From [Pantoea] beijingensis (GTDB lineage: Bacteria > Pseudomonadota > Gammaproteobacteria > Enterobacterales > Enterobacteriaceae): DNA of 64,000 nucleotides. Location of the stretch: assembly GCF_022647505.1 (NCBI RefSeq), contig NZ_CP071409.1:1984001-2048000 (forward strand), read 5' to 3'. Every line of letters begins with the position of its first letter. Position 1 is the first letter of the stretch. This document shows, piece by piece, positions 38,378-47,661 of this stretch. A program made the translations under genes and the position numbers. The notes beneath the pieces were generated by a model. It was not told where the DNA came from, searched no databases, and worked only from the letters and a program-made list of their open reading frames with translations.

Positions 38378-40786
38378 ATGTATCTTATTCAGGGAACAGT
38401 GTATTCAACATTGTCGTCGGAACAGCTCATCGCCTTATTAACCGCCGATCTCAACGACACACTGAGTCAGCCTCTTCGGACTGAAATCTTACTATCCTGT
38501 GCCGAGCAGTTTGTCAGACAGTTGCAAAACGCCACTTTTTTACCCGAGTTGGATGTTGCATCGCGGATTGAAATCTGCCAGTTTTGCCAACCAAAGGCCT
38601 TACGTACAAAGCTTGAACACGAGCTGGGCGATAGTCCATTCTCACTTCGCCGCCCTGACTATCAAATGCCTCGATTCGAGAGCTGGCGCCCGTTGGGCGT
38701 TGTCGTGCATATCACACCCGCCAATGCAGAATTACTTCCTTTTTTCGCCGTAATCGAGAGTTTACTGGTTGGTAACATTAACTGGCTGCGCCTGAGTTCC
38801 AGCGAACAGGGGCTAACACTTCAACTGCTTAAGGCGTTCATCCACTGTGATAGTTCGGGGGAATTGGTGCGGTTTATTGCCGTTGTACCTGTGGCAACTC
38901 ATGATCTTCCCTTGCTGCTGCGCTACGCTGATGGCGTTTCTGCCTGGGGAGGGGATGTTGCGCTTGATGCCATTCGTCAGCAGTTACCGGGAGGATGTCG
39001 CTGGATCCCCTGGGGACATAAAATCAGTTTTGCCTGGTTAATGCCGGATGCTGTCAATGCATCGGTTCTGGAGGCACTCGCTGATGAGATCTGCCGATTT
39101 GACCAGATGGCCTGTTCCAGCCCACAAATCGTATTTGTGGATACCGAAGAAAGGTCAACGCTACAGGATATCGGATCCCAACTGGCGCAGGCGATGCAAA
39201 ACCGACATTCACAATGGCAACCGGTGATTCCGGATGAAAAAGCGGCTGCCGATATAACCAGCATGCTCGCATTCTCTCAGCTGGATACGATTTTTGCCGA
39301 CGCCGGTAATGATTTCTGGGTAGGTGAGGGCTGGCGCATCATTCTGCAACTCACGACAGCAATGGAACCTTCACCCCTGTATCGCACAATTTTGCTGCGC
39401 CCTTTGCCGAGACAAAAACTGATTCCGACACTGCGTATCTGGCGAACACACTTGCAAACCTGCGGTCTGGCTGCCAGCGAACCTGATATTGTGCCTCTTA
39501 GCCAACTGTTATTGGCGGCTGGCGTGAGTCGAATCACCGGAATTTCTGGCATGCATGAGAGTTACAGCGGCGAACCGCATGATGGTATGTATGCGCTGAG
39601 TCAGCTTGCCCGTCGCGTCTCCGTCACCCTGAATGCGGATATGCTGCCACGACAGGTTTCACTTGATTTCAATCCGCCCCCCCCCGTATTGCCTGCTCTT
39701 CAACCTATTATGGACAACGCTGCATTTCTTAATGGTTCTATACAGCCGGATGCCCAGCTCTTCTTTCGCAGCGGGGGGAGCAGCGGCGTACCTAAACTCG
39801 CCGGTTTTACTTACCGTGATTATCACCTTCAGATGGCGTCAGCCGCCGCCGGTTTATTTGCCGCAGGCCTGGACCCGGCTAAAGACAAAGTGCTGAACCT
39901 GATGTATGCCGGCAATCTTTATGGCGGTTTGCTGAGTTTCTTCACCGTGCTCGAAAAAATGGGCACCACACACTATCCAATGGGCGGACCGCACGATGAC
40001 GATTATGGCAACATCGCCCGCATTATTGTGAGTCAGGGCATCGATACCCTCGTCGGCATGCCAAGCACCTTATATCAGCTATTTAAACGGGAAGAGGCTT
40101 TGCTGCGTCACTATGGTGGTATTCGGAAGCTGATGCTGGGAGGTGAACATATGGGCATTTCCCAGCGTGAATATATTCGCGAATTTGGTGTGAAAACTAT
40201 TCGTTCGGCACTCTATGGTTCGGTTGATGCCGGCCCCCTGGGACACGCGTGCAGTGCGAGCCCTGAGGGTGTTTTCCATCTAATGACGGATATTCAGTGG
40301 CTGGAAATTGTTGATGCTGAATGTGACGAACCCGTCGCACCTGGCCTTGCGGGTCGTCTGTTATTTACCTCAATCGCGCGAGAAGGTCAGAATATTATTC
40401 GTTATGACATTGGGGATACCGGGCGTTGGGTTGAAGGAAAATGCCGTTGTGGTGCCCTTAGTCCTCGTTTCGAACTATTAGGCCGTCACGGCCATCTTGT
40501 GCGTATCGGCACAATGTTTATCCAGCCACAGCATCTGGCAACGCTGGCTGCTGTGCCCGTGCAGATGATCCTTGAGCACAATCCTGAGAGTGGGCTGGAG
40601 CGCATACGCTTGCTGGCAGAAGGCGATGTGGAGCAGGTGAAACAGAGAGTGTGCGCAGACCCGGAACTGGCAATGGCGCTGGAGGCGGAATTACTGGAAT
40701 TTCAGGTGATAAGTCGATCGTTTGTACAGTTTGAGCGCCATCCGCAAAGCGGTAAAACTCCGCTGGTGATTGATATACGCCATTAA
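38378..40786 (+). CDS. Fusion: LuxC-like acyl reductase plus PaaK-like adenylating domain
   Basis: 802 residues in two parts. Residues 1 to about 420 are a LuxC-type acyl-CoA/acyl-protein reductase of the aldehyde dehydrogenase fold: PLGVVVHITPANAELLPFFA near 108, WGGDVALDAIRQQLP near 185, and the catalytic Cys246 in DQMACSSPQIVFVD. Residues from about 430 form an adenylate-forming domain like phenylacetate-CoA ligase: FFRSGGSSGVPKLAGFTYRD near 461, LYGSVDAGPLGHA near 610, YDIGDTGRWVEGKCRCG near 675. LuxC reduces an enzyme-bound acyl thioester to aldehyde with NADPH. The fusion suggests a substrate activated and reduced on one chain. Translation is coupled to the LuxE-like gene. Confidence 0.85.
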   Translation: MYLIQGTVYSTLSSEQLIALLTADLNDTLSQPLRTEILLSCAEQFVRQLQNATFLPELDVASRIEICQFCQPKALRTKLEHELGDSPFSLRRPDYQMPRFESWRPLGVVVHITPANAELLPFFAVIESLLVGNINWLRLSSSEQGLTLQLLKAFIHCDSSGELVRFIAVVPVATHDLPLLLRYADGVSAWGGDVALDAIRQQLPGGCRWIPWGHKISFAWLMPDAVNASVLEALADEICRFDQMACSSPQIVFVDTEERSTLQDIGSQLAQAMQNRHSQWQPVIPDEKAAADITSMLAFSQLDTIFADAGNDFWVGEGWRIILQLTTAMEPSPLYRTILLRPLPRQKLIPTLRIWRTHLQTCGLAASEPDIVPLSQLLLAAGVSRITGISGMHESYSGEPHDGMYALSQLARRVSVTLNADMLPRQVSLDFNPPPPVLPALQPIMDNAAFLNGSIQPDAQLFFRSGGSSGVPKLAGFTYRDYHLQMASAAAGLFAAGLDPAKDKVLNLMYAGNLYGGLLSFFTVLEKMGTTHYPMGGPHDDDYGNIARIIVSQGIDTLVGMPSTLYQLFKREEALLRHYGGIRKLMLGGEHMGISQREYIREFGVKTIRSALYGSVDAGPLGHACSASPEGVFHLMTDIQWLEIVDAECDEPVAPGLAGRLLFTSIAREGQNIIRYDIGDTGRWVEGKCRCGALSPRFELLGRHGHLVRIGTMFIQPQHLATLAAVPVQMILEHNPESGLERIRLLAEGDVEQVKQRVCADPELAMALEAELLEFQVISRSFVQFERHPQSGKTPLVIDIRH

Positions 40787-40821
40787 GTCACTGCTTTGTA
40801 AATTATAGGGATATTTTGAAC

Positions 40822-42138
40822 ATGACCACGCCGATTAATAATCACGATTCTGTGCCATATTTTCCTTATCCAAACGCTGGCGAACAAACATTCCGTCTGG
40901 AACAATTGGTGAATACGGCCCGTTGCTATTCCCCGTGGTACCGCCAGCATTTCCGTCATCTACCGATGAACGGGTGGAAAATCGCTGACCTGCCAATAAT
41001 CAATCCTGAAGAGTACTGGACGGGAAATTGCGGACTGGAAAGCTGGCCTGTACTGACTCAACCCGTGAGCGAAGGCATTGTATTTAAGACCGGCGGGACG
41101 ACCGGCGGAGGTAAATTATCTGTCTATACCCGCCATGAGTGGCGTACTTTCATTACCAGCTTCGGTCGTAGCCTATCCAGCCAACTATTGCCTGGTGCAC
41201 GAGTCGCCAATTTGTTTTTCGCAGGCGATCTTTACGCCAGTTTTTTATTCATCCATGGTGCACTTTCGCACATGGAAATCCCCGTGTGCGAATACCCCTT
41301 CACCGGGGCGATTCAATCATCGACGCTCACCGAACAGATAGCTTTGCACGGGATCACGGTACTGGCAGGCGTTCCGGCAACCTTGCTTCGCTATGCAACT
41401 GAACTGGCGGATCAGAATCTTCAGCTACCGGCTATCTCTACCATTCTGTACGGTAGCGAAAGTGTTTTTACCGAGCAGTTACAGCAACTTGCGGTCGCTT
41501 TTCCCAAAGCGCGAGTGACTTCGATAGGCTGTGCCAGCGTAGATGCCGGGTTGATTGGTGCCAGCACGCGTGATTGTCTTCCGGGTGAACATCGGGTGTT
41601 TGAACCAGAGACGATTGTCGAGATCATTGATGAGGCGACGGGCGAGGCTGTTGATGAGAACGATCGTACCGGCATGCTGGTGGTCACAAATCTAACGCGT
41701 ATGCTGATGCCACTAATTCGTTATCCAACTGGTGATATGGCCGCCTGGCGTGAGCCTCCTGGAGGCCCGGGCCGTAAATTTGTTTTACAGGGACGTAGTA
41801 GCCTTGGTTATCGTTTGCGGGTGGGATATGCCTCACTTTTCCCCGATGAGATTGGCGCGTTTATCAGTGAAACGGTGGGTAACTGCCACTGGCAGCTCCT
41901 GATAGAGAACCATAGCCGTTGCGATTATCTTACGTTACGCATCGCAATAGCCGGCAATCAGTTGCTTGCCGAAAGACTACTAATGGTATTAGCGGAAAAG
42001 GATCATGCTATTGCAGAAATGATCGAAGCCAGGGAGATCTTCTTTCACGTTGAATGGTGTGGACAAGCCGATCTTATCCTCAATCCCCGAACGGGAAAAT
42101 TACAACGCGTCATCGATAAACGTGATTATCGCGTGTAA
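40822..42138 (+). CDS. PaaK-like adenylate-forming enzyme (F390 synthetase/phenylacetate-CoA ligase family)
   Basis: 438 residues. The ATP loop is VFKTGGTTGGGKLSVYTRHE near residue 89; LYGSESVFTEQLQ near 210, the acidic/Tyr-type region IGCASVDAGLIGAS near 237, and MPLIRYPTGDMAAW near 302 (the nucleotide ribose Asp) follow the family. It should activate a carboxylic acid with ATP; the acceptor (CoA, a protein thiol or an amine) cannot be read from sequence. It is distinct from the PaaK-like half of the preceding gene, so the cluster has two such domains. ATG at 40822 chosen; a TTG two codons upstream has a closer ribosome site (AGGGA). Confidence 0.82.
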   Translation: MTTPINNHDSVPYFPYPNAGEQTFRLEQLVNTARCYSPWYRQHFRHLPMNGWKIADLPIINPEEYWTGNCGLESWPVLTQPVSEGIVFKTGGTTGGGKLSVYTRHEWRTFITSFGRSLSSQLLPGARVANLFFAGDLYASFLFIHGALSHMEIPVCEYPFTGAIQSSTLTEQIALHGITVLAGVPATLLRYATELADQNLQLPAISTILYGSESVFTEQLQQLAVAFPKARVTSIGCASVDAGLIGASTRDCLPGEHRVFEPETIVEIIDEATGEAVDENDRTGMLVVTNLTRMLMPLIRYPTGDMAAWREPPGGPGRKFVLQGRSSLGYRLRVGYASLFPDEIGAFISETVGNCHWQLLIENHSRCDYLTLRIAIAGNQLLAERLLMVLAEKDHAIAEMIEAREIFFHVEWCGQADLILNPRTGKLQRVIDKRDYRV

Positions 42139-42145
42139 GGGGATT

Positions 42146-43039
42146 ATGGATATGATCATCAGGGCTTTTCAGGAGAGGGACGCGGAGAGCATTACTGCGC
42201 TGTTTCAGCTCGTTTACGGGGGCCGTTACGTTTATCCTGATATCTATCATCCCGCGATGATTTGCTATCGCAATACTCAGGGATACTGGCATGGCGCGGT
42301 GGCCGAACTGCACGATAGTATCGTCGGCCATGCGGCGTTATTACCCTGTCCGGGGAAAGAAAAAATCGCAGAACTGGCAATGTGCGTGGTTCATCCATCC
42401 GTCAGGAATCGAGGTGTGGTGACCTCACTGGGAAAATATTTATGTCGTAAGGCGGATAAATTGGGGTTGGACACGTTGACTATGAAAATGGTATCCAGCC
42501 ATACATACACGCAACGACTGGCCAAAGCACTGGGTTTTCACTCGACAGCATTGCTCCGGGATTATGTGTTTTCGCCTTTTGAGCCGGAAGGAAGAGAGAG
42601 CGTGATCCTCGGCGTATTACCGCTTCAACCACGGCCTGTTCCACTTAGCGTGTTGGATTATCAGCATGATGGCTGGCCTGCGTTATTGGCTGAAAAGTTT
42701 GGTGTAACGCAACAACTTACCCCCGGGACGAGGTCAATACCTGCCGTCAAGCGCGTTGTGAGCGAGGAGCGTCTGGATATTACGCTGACTAATCTGTCGT
42801 TAGCAACGCTATCAGAGATCGCTTTGCTCCCAATCAATCGGGTCATTTATTTATATGTGCGTATTGATGCGGCGAGCTTTTCGCTGCTCCCATATTTATA
42901 CCGGGATGGTTACAGGGATATGGGATTAGCCCCCGCGGAAAATGGGCAGTGGTTTTGGCTGCTTGAACGGGGTTATACCCCGAAAAAGCTTGAGATGTGT
43001 TGCCCGATCGCCAGTGCCCTGCAAGAGGGGAACATCTAA
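42146..43039 (+). CDS. GNAT-family N-acyltransferase-like protein, last gene of the cluster
   Basis: 297 residues. The N-terminal ~150 residues are a GNAT domain: IIRAFQERDAESITALFQLV start, IVGHAALLP strand, and the acyl-CoA loop VHPSVRNRGVVTSLGKYLCR near residue 87 (Q/RxxGxG/A pattern in the form RNRGVV). The remaining ~140 residues resemble no family I know. The frame is open back to 42050, overlapping the previous gene, but the ATG at 42146 with AGGGG before it is the likely start, eight bases after the upstream stop. It could acylate the amine product or intermediate of the cluster; that is inference. Confidence 0.78.
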   Translation: MDMIIRAFQERDAESITALFQLVYGGRYVYPDIYHPAMICYRNTQGYWHGAVAELHDSIVGHAALLPCPGKEKIAELAMCVVHPSVRNRGVVTSLGKYLCRKADKLGLDTLTMKMVSSHTYTQRLAKALGFHSTALLRDYVFSPFEPEGRESVILGVLPLQPRPVPLSVLDYQHDGWPALLAEKFGVTQQLTPGTRSIPAVKRVVSEERLDITLTNLSLATLSEIALLPINRVIYLYVRIDAASFSLLPYLYRDGYRDMGLAPAENGQWFWLLERGYTPKKLEMCCPIASALQEGNI

Positions 43040-43060
43040 TCAGGCCAGGCGGCGGCTATT

Positions 43061-44245
43061 TTATCCATTACTGCGTAACTGTGGGTAACGCTGGAAGATA
43101 AAAATACACCAGAACAGCGCAAACAGGCCGATCAGTGCGCCAATGTTGCCAACATCCGCGATGCTTAGATAGGTGCTCACCTGATTTCCCAGCAGCGCGC
43201 CGGCGCCAATACCAATATTGTAAATGCCGGAAAACAAAGACATGGCGACGTCTGTGGCATCCGATGCCAGTGAAAGTACCCGAACCTGCATCGCGAGCCC
43301 TATCATCATCATTGCCATTCCCCAAAGAATGCAAAGGATGGAAATGGCGGTGGGGCGGATGGCAGCAAATAACAGTAATCCCATGCAGAGCGTGATAAGA
43401 CTAATGGCACCTATCAGCAGCCCTGAGGGGAATCTATTGCCGAACACGCTGAAAATAATGCTGCCAAAAATACCCGCGGCACCAAAGATCAGTAACAGGA
43501 AAGTGGTGAAATTGCCGTCCATCGTTGCCACCGCCTGCATAAATGGCTCGATATAGCTATAGGCCGTATAGTGTGCTGTCACCACGACTATCGTTAGTAA
43601 ATAGAGGCTAACCAGCGCGGGTCGTTTAAACAGTATCGGTACGCTGCCAAGTGAGCCACTGTGCTCGCTGGGTAACCTTGGCAGCAATTTAGTCAGGATT
43701 AACATCAACGACAGCGCGGAAAGGGCAATCACACCAAATGTCATACGCCATCCCAGGTATTGTCCAATGATGCGTCCGAGTGGCACGCCCAGCACCATCG
43801 CCAGGGCGGTCCCGGTAGCCAGCATACTTAATGCCTGAGTTTTTTTGCCTGGGGGCGCGACGCGAATTGCCAGTGATGCAGTGATCGACCAAAAAATAGC
43901 GTGCGCCAGTGCGATCCCGACACGTGAAACCACCAGAGAGCCAAATCCCCACGCAAAAATGGAAAGGATATGGCTGGCAATAAACAGTGCGAAGATAACA
44001 CTAAGCAACATTCTGCGCTCGACGTTACGTGTTGCCAGCATTAGCGGTAACGACATCAATGCCACACCCCAGGCATAAATCGTCAGCATGAAGCCCACGT
44101 CAGCCGTGTTCATAGAGAACGAAGCCGCAATATCGGAGAGTAAGCCTACCGGGACGAATTCAGTCGTGTTGAAAATAAAAGCAGCAATGGAAAGCAGCAC
44201 AACACGAAGCCAGGCTGCCTTACGCGAAACAGTTTGTGGTTGCAT
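43061..44245 (-). CDS. sotB: Sugar efflux transporter SotB
   Basis: 394 residues (E. coli SotB/YdeA 396), MFS with twelve helices. The N-terminal [20 protein letters not shown] and [16 protein letters not shown] match SotB almost exactly, as do [20 protein letters not shown] and [18 protein letters not shown] segments. SotB exports sugars such as arabinose and IPTG. It is convergent with the GNAT gene, so it is not part of the lux-like operon. Confidence 0.93.
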   Translation of the reverse strand: MQPQTVSRKAAWLRVVLLSIAAFIFNTTEFVPVGLLSDIAASFSMNTADVGFMLTIYAWGVALMSLPLMLATRNVERRMLLSVIFALFIASHILSIFAWGFGSLVVSRVGIALAHAIFWSITASLAIRVAPPGKKTQALSMLATGTALAMVLGVPLGRIIGQYLGWRMTFGVIALSALSLMLILTKLLPRLPSEHSGSLGSVPILFKRPALVSLYLLTIVVVTAHYTAYSYIEPFMQAVATMDGNFTTFLLLIFGAAGIFGSIIFSVFGNRFPSGLLIGAISLITLCMGLLLFAAIRPTAISILCILWGMAMMMIGLAMQVRVLSLASDATDVAMSLFSGIYNIGIGAGALLGNQVSTYLSIADVGNIGALIGLFALFWCIFIFQRYPQLRSNG

Positions 44246-44690
44246 TGGGTTTTTGGGCTAGTAAAAAAGATTAGGGTTGCTCGTTTGCAACCATTAACAC
44301 TCGTAAAGTGATGATGATCACATTTAGGGCGGTATTGTGTTTTATTTATCCGTAGAATTAAACCAAAGAATGTCACAAGGTGATTTTTTCTTTCAGGTGC
44401 CGGGTCTGAGCGGCCATCCACTCTACAATCCTCTCAGTAATGCGCAGAGATAACATTATTCCTGATAAGTCGAATATATAAATATTCTCTTAAAAATCAA
44501 TTAAATTCACGAGTATTCAGACCGATTTTGCGTAACTCCACACAGGGAAGGGTGGAATAAATTATGAATATGTGCCATAGCACCGGAGGCTGCCTTCTAA
44601 AAAGCAATAGTATTTGTTATATTATTTAACATTGGTTAATCACAGCAGCGGCGCAAAAAAGAACAAGATTCGCCGTACCAGGATGATAAT
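44246..44690. other. 445-bp intergenic region between divergent sotB and oqxR
   Basis: Promoters of sotB (minus) and oqxR (plus) should lie here. The interval is A+T rich, notably 44460-44640, with no open reading frame worth calling. Confidence 0.5.
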
Positions 44691-45179
44691 ATGATAGATT
44701 GTCGCTTTCCGACTGCTCTGCAAATGGTCCTTTGCATAGCGATGGCGGAGCAAGTTGAAAAACGTTCTACCAGCGCTATTCTGGCGTATGGATTAGAAGC
44801 CAATCCCAGTTTTATTCGTAAACTGATGGTTCCGCTGACCCGCGACGGCATCATTGTTTCTACACTGGGCCGTAACGGTTCCATTCATCTTGGGCGTGCG
44901 CCTGACAAAATCACTTTGCGTGATATTTACGTCTCCGTTATCGAAGATAAACGAATCTGGGCCGCTCGCCCTGATGTCGCAGCGCGTTGTGTCGTGAGTG
45001 CCAACGCATGCTGGTATTTTAAGCTGATTGTGGATGAGGCTGAACAGGCTTCATTGGATGTACTTGAGCGCCGTACCGTCGCTGACGCGCTGGAGGAGTT
45101 GCGGAAAGGAGACGTGAGCGGTTGTGAAGACTTCCTTAATGTCGAAATGGAAGAGTCCTCCTGGTACAAAAAAGCGTAA
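44691..45179 (+). CDS. oqxR: Rrf2-family repressor, OqxR-like
   Basis: 162 residues of the Rrf2 winged-helix family: FPTALQMVLCIAMAEQVEKR then ANPSFIRKLMVPLTRDGIIV and GRNGSIHLGRAPDKITLRDI. The C-terminal half has Cys residues in ARCVVSANACWYF. The sequence corresponds to OqxR, the repressor of the oqxAB efflux operon in Klebsiella (rarA-oqxABR locus). Here oqxB is only 2.9 kb away, separated by mobile-element debris, which supports the name. The reading frame is intact. A strong terminator follows. Confidence 0.8.
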   Translation: MIDCRFPTALQMVLCIAMAEQVEKRSTSAILAYGLEANPSFIRKLMVPLTRDGIIVSTLGRNGSIHLGRAPDKITLRDIYVSVIEDKRIWAARPDVAARCVVSANACWYFKLIVDEAEQASLDVLERRTVADALEELRKGDVSGCEDFLNVEMEESSWYKKA

Positions 45180-45197
45180 CGCCGTTCCTTTTCATTG

Positions 45198-45236
45198 GCC
45201 AGCAGAGATGAATCCTGCTGGCTTTTCGTTTTATTT
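45198..45236 (+). terminator. Rho-independent terminator of oqxR
   Basis: GCCAGCAG-AGATGAATC-CTGCTGGC: 8-bp perfect stem followed by TTTTCGTTTTATTTTT, 19 bases after the oqxR stop. Confidence 0.92.
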
Positions 45237-45629
45237 TTCTCACCTGCCTTCGTTTTCCGACGGACAGTTCCTGTCAATTTATTCTCTTGCCTTTTTTTAT
45301 CCTGAGCCGGGAATGCGCACTCGCAGCGGCTCAGAGGCTTTATGCATTTCACCCAGGCAGATTCTATTGCGTGCCGACTGTAGAACGATCTTTTCTGAAG
45401 GGCTGGGGGAGAGTAATACCGAAGGTAATCGCGTAAAAACAAAACAGGGATAACATCTTTTTGGGGTAGTGACCGGGTAGCGGCGATAACTGCCAACTTT
45501 TCTTTTCCCCACACTCACGCAAAAACGTTCGTTTATGCAACCTCCTTTTGCCAATGTCACGATGCGGTCTTGTGCATTGCGAAATATGTATTGCAATATA
45601 AAAACAAATGGCAACAGGAAATCACAATT
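45237..45629. other. 393-bp stretch at the left edge of the mobile-element scar
   Basis: No gene is supported. Minus-strand open frames here and across oqxR have no coding character. The left junction of the inserted DNA should be between the oqxR terminator and the recombinase start; I could not find a clean terminal inverted repeat or target duplication by eye. Confidence 0.4.
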
Positions 45630-46196
45630 ATGCTCATCGATTATGTCCGGGTTTCGGCACAGGAGTGGGGTACTCAGGCTCAGATATCAGCATTAAAGTC
45701 AGCCGGGTGTGAACTGATACTCCAGGAAAAAGCATCGGGCGGACGATGGGATCGCCCCGAGTTACAACGGCTTTTGCAGCAGTTACGCAAAGGTGATCAG
45801 GTTATTGTATGAATACTGGACCGTCGTTCCCGCTCTCTCAAGGGTTTATTGCTGATGCTGGAGAAGATTGAAAACATGGGGGCTGATTTCCGCAGCATTA
45901 CCGAAAATATTGACACATCCACCCCGGCAGGAAGGATGATGATGCAGATCGTTGGCTCCTTTGCTGAATTTGAACGTGCCATGCTTCGTGAACGGACAAA
46001 GAGTGGACTTGCAGCGGCACGCCAGGATGGTTGGGTGGTGGACGCCGCCCAAAATTAACACCCTAGCAACAAAAAGAGATTGTCTCGCTCGTCACATCGG
46101 GGCAGAAAACAGGTACTGATGCCGCTCGCCTGTTCCAGGTTCACCCTTCCACAGTGGTGCGTCTTCTCGCCAGATACCGGATGACTGAGATCAGAC
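45630..46196 (+). pseudogene. Serine recombinase (Tn3-type resolvase/invertase) with multiple lesions
   Basis: Starts MLIDYVRVSAQEWGTQAQ, with the catalytic Ser of the YxRVS motif intact. The frame is interrupted by TGA at 45810-45812, where the family has Trp (VVW-LDR). It reads on to IDTSTPAGRMMMQIVGSFAE and FERAMLRERTKSGLAAARQDG, loses one base near 46035, then continues in another frame as GRRPKLTP, a TAG at 46066 in place of Gln, and a C-terminal HTH part (AARLFQVHPSTVVRLLARYR). At least three disabling changes make it a pseudogene. It marks the remains of a Tn3-family element together with the transposase tail at 47925. Confidence 0.88.
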
Positions 46197-46345
46197 ATAA
46201 TCTATGCGGTCCTCGGTGCACGCTTACGGAGAAACAGCCAGAAAGAACGGATGAAAAGGAAAGAAACCAGTAGGACGGAAGCCGTGATCCTGCGGCGTCT
46301 CGTCCTGATAATCAGCAGATCAGCTTTTTTCTTAAAGACCAGAAC

Positions 46346-46771
46346 CTAAAGGAGACCTTTCCGGGCAAATGTGATCCGGGTGGCTTCATTTAAATCCATA
46401 TTTTTCAGTGCATTAGTGGATACCCAAGCAATCTCCTGAAATTCCTCATTAAACGTAATCGTCCGGTTTGTACTGATACAGTCAAAGATGAGATAAATCA
46501 TGTAAATGTCCTCTGTGGTACCATCCGGGTACGTTTTAGTACGGATATCATCACGGAAGGCCCAGGGTTTAACGTCTGTGATACACAGTGCTTCGCCCAG
46601 TTCTTCCCTGATTTCACGCCTCAGCGCAGTTTCCATCGTCTCGCCGGGCTCCATTCCGCCGCCGGGCAGTGCCCATTGCCCCGGGAATACCCCGCGATCG
46701 GAGGCCATTTTACAAAGCAGAAACTCACCTTCATTTTGTATCACAGGGCACACTATTACTCGCTGACGCAT
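46346..46771 (-). CDS. nudI: NudI-like NUDIX nucleoside triphosphate hydrolase
   Basis: 141 residues (E. coli NudI 141). The Nudix box is complete: [20 protein letters not shown] then ELGEAL (GX5EX7REUXEEXGU) near residues 38-60. [20 protein letters not shown] and [20 protein letters not shown] match NudI throughout. NudI hydrolyses pyrimidine (deoxy)nucleoside triphosphates to monophosphates in vitro. The stop codon of the radical SAM gene is separated from this ATG by a single base (TGAAATG), so the two form a translationally coupled pair. Unlike its neighbours it is intact. It lies inside decayed mobile DNA, so it was probably carried in as cargo. Confidence 0.88.
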   Translation of the reverse strand: MRQRVIVCPVIQNEGEFLLCKMASDRGVFPGQWALPGGGMEPGETMETALRREIREELGEALCITDVKPWAFRDDIRTKTYPDGTTEDIYMIYLIFDCISTNRTITFNEEFQEIAWVSTNALKNMDLNEATRITFARKGLL

Positions 46772-46772
46772 T

Positions 46773-47338
46773 TCATGTCCTCAACATCATGGCTTTCTGA
46801 ATAACCTTATCAAAAAAAACGTCAATGTCATTCGGGTGATCACACACAATAATCCGCTCACGAAGATGTACCGGAAGATTATCGGTAAAATGCTGATATT
46901 CCGCATGGCATCCTGTGATCCATTTAACCTTCATGGCCTCATCAGGAAATTCTTTCGGCCGTACACCATGAATTTCATCATCATCGAGATGCATGAGTGA
47001 ATGTGCGACGGGATAATCAATGAAAGCGATAATGTCTGGCTCAGTGAGCAACTTAACCGCGCATGATCCATCATGAATCGATGTCCGACGGTGGAGAGAT
47101 ACGTCATAAAACCCATCTGTTTTGCGTATTCAATCAGGTCAATGAAATCCGCCCGGGATGTGGGTTCTCCCCCGGTAAAACCGATACGACGGAAACCCAT
47201 TTTATGCATGCGCTCAATGACATTACGGACACTAACAAGCGATGAATCCTGAATACCAGGGTTACGGAAACACAAATCGCATCCCAGGTTGCAGTGTGAT
47301 GTTATTCTGAAATCCAAAAGAAGGGTGCTAATATCCAT
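46773..47338 (-). pseudogene. Small radical SAM protein gene with a frameshift, coupled to nudI
   Basis: From ATG 47336-47338 the protein begins MDISTLLLDFRITSHCNLGC and has the CX3CX2C-type cluster (CNLGCDLC) and the FTGGEPTSRADFIDL SAM-binding motif. In this frame it runs to STVGHRFMMDHAR, then turns to nonsense. The next frame continues with KLLTEPDIIAFIDYPVAH and ends [11 protein letters not shown] at 46773. A one-base deletion near 47045 joins the halves; repaired, it would be about 189 residues, short for the family (like QueE-size enzymes). Reaction unknown. The pairing with a nucleotide-cleaving NUDIX enzyme suggests nucleotide chemistry, which is inference. A sequencing error cannot be excluded. 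Confidence 0.8.
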
Positions 47339-47661
47339 TCCTAGCCCTCTGACTGTGATAAGAAACCCAATAACCATTAAATAATTGTGGTTATTTCCGA
47401 GCATACTCTCTGATTAACGAGTTTTAAAGCACGGGCAGACGTATCGTGCGATTTTAATTCAGCAGGGGGGGTGGCGTGCTCTGTCGCTGCCAGTGCATAG
47501 CGACTCATGACGTTATACGGCGCTCATCTCAGTAGCCTTGTGTTTGGCACTTATGCTACGGGTACCCCATTCCTGAGGGAAACATCCGGATCTTCTGAAC
47601 GCACCGACCACCTGGATGATATAGCATCCGCACTGGTCTCTCTGAAATTATCGCCCCTTGT
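47339..47661. other. 323 bp upstream of the radical SAM gene, within the scar
   Basis: Should contain the promoter of the radical SAM-nudI pair (minus strand). A 72-codon plus-strand frame at 47507-47725 is an artefact running into the IS3-type transposase tail in the wrong frame. No other gene is seen. Confidence 0.4.

Noticed and set aside
37252..42138. A lux bioluminescence operon
   Set aside because: LuxE- and LuxC-like parts are present, but no luxA, luxB or luxD is found in the window, and the reductase is fused to a PaaK-like domain.
44927..45514. 195-codon minus-strand open frame across oqxR
   Set aside because: It is antisense to a well-conserved Rrf2 gene and its terminator, and the translation has low-complexity character with no family features.
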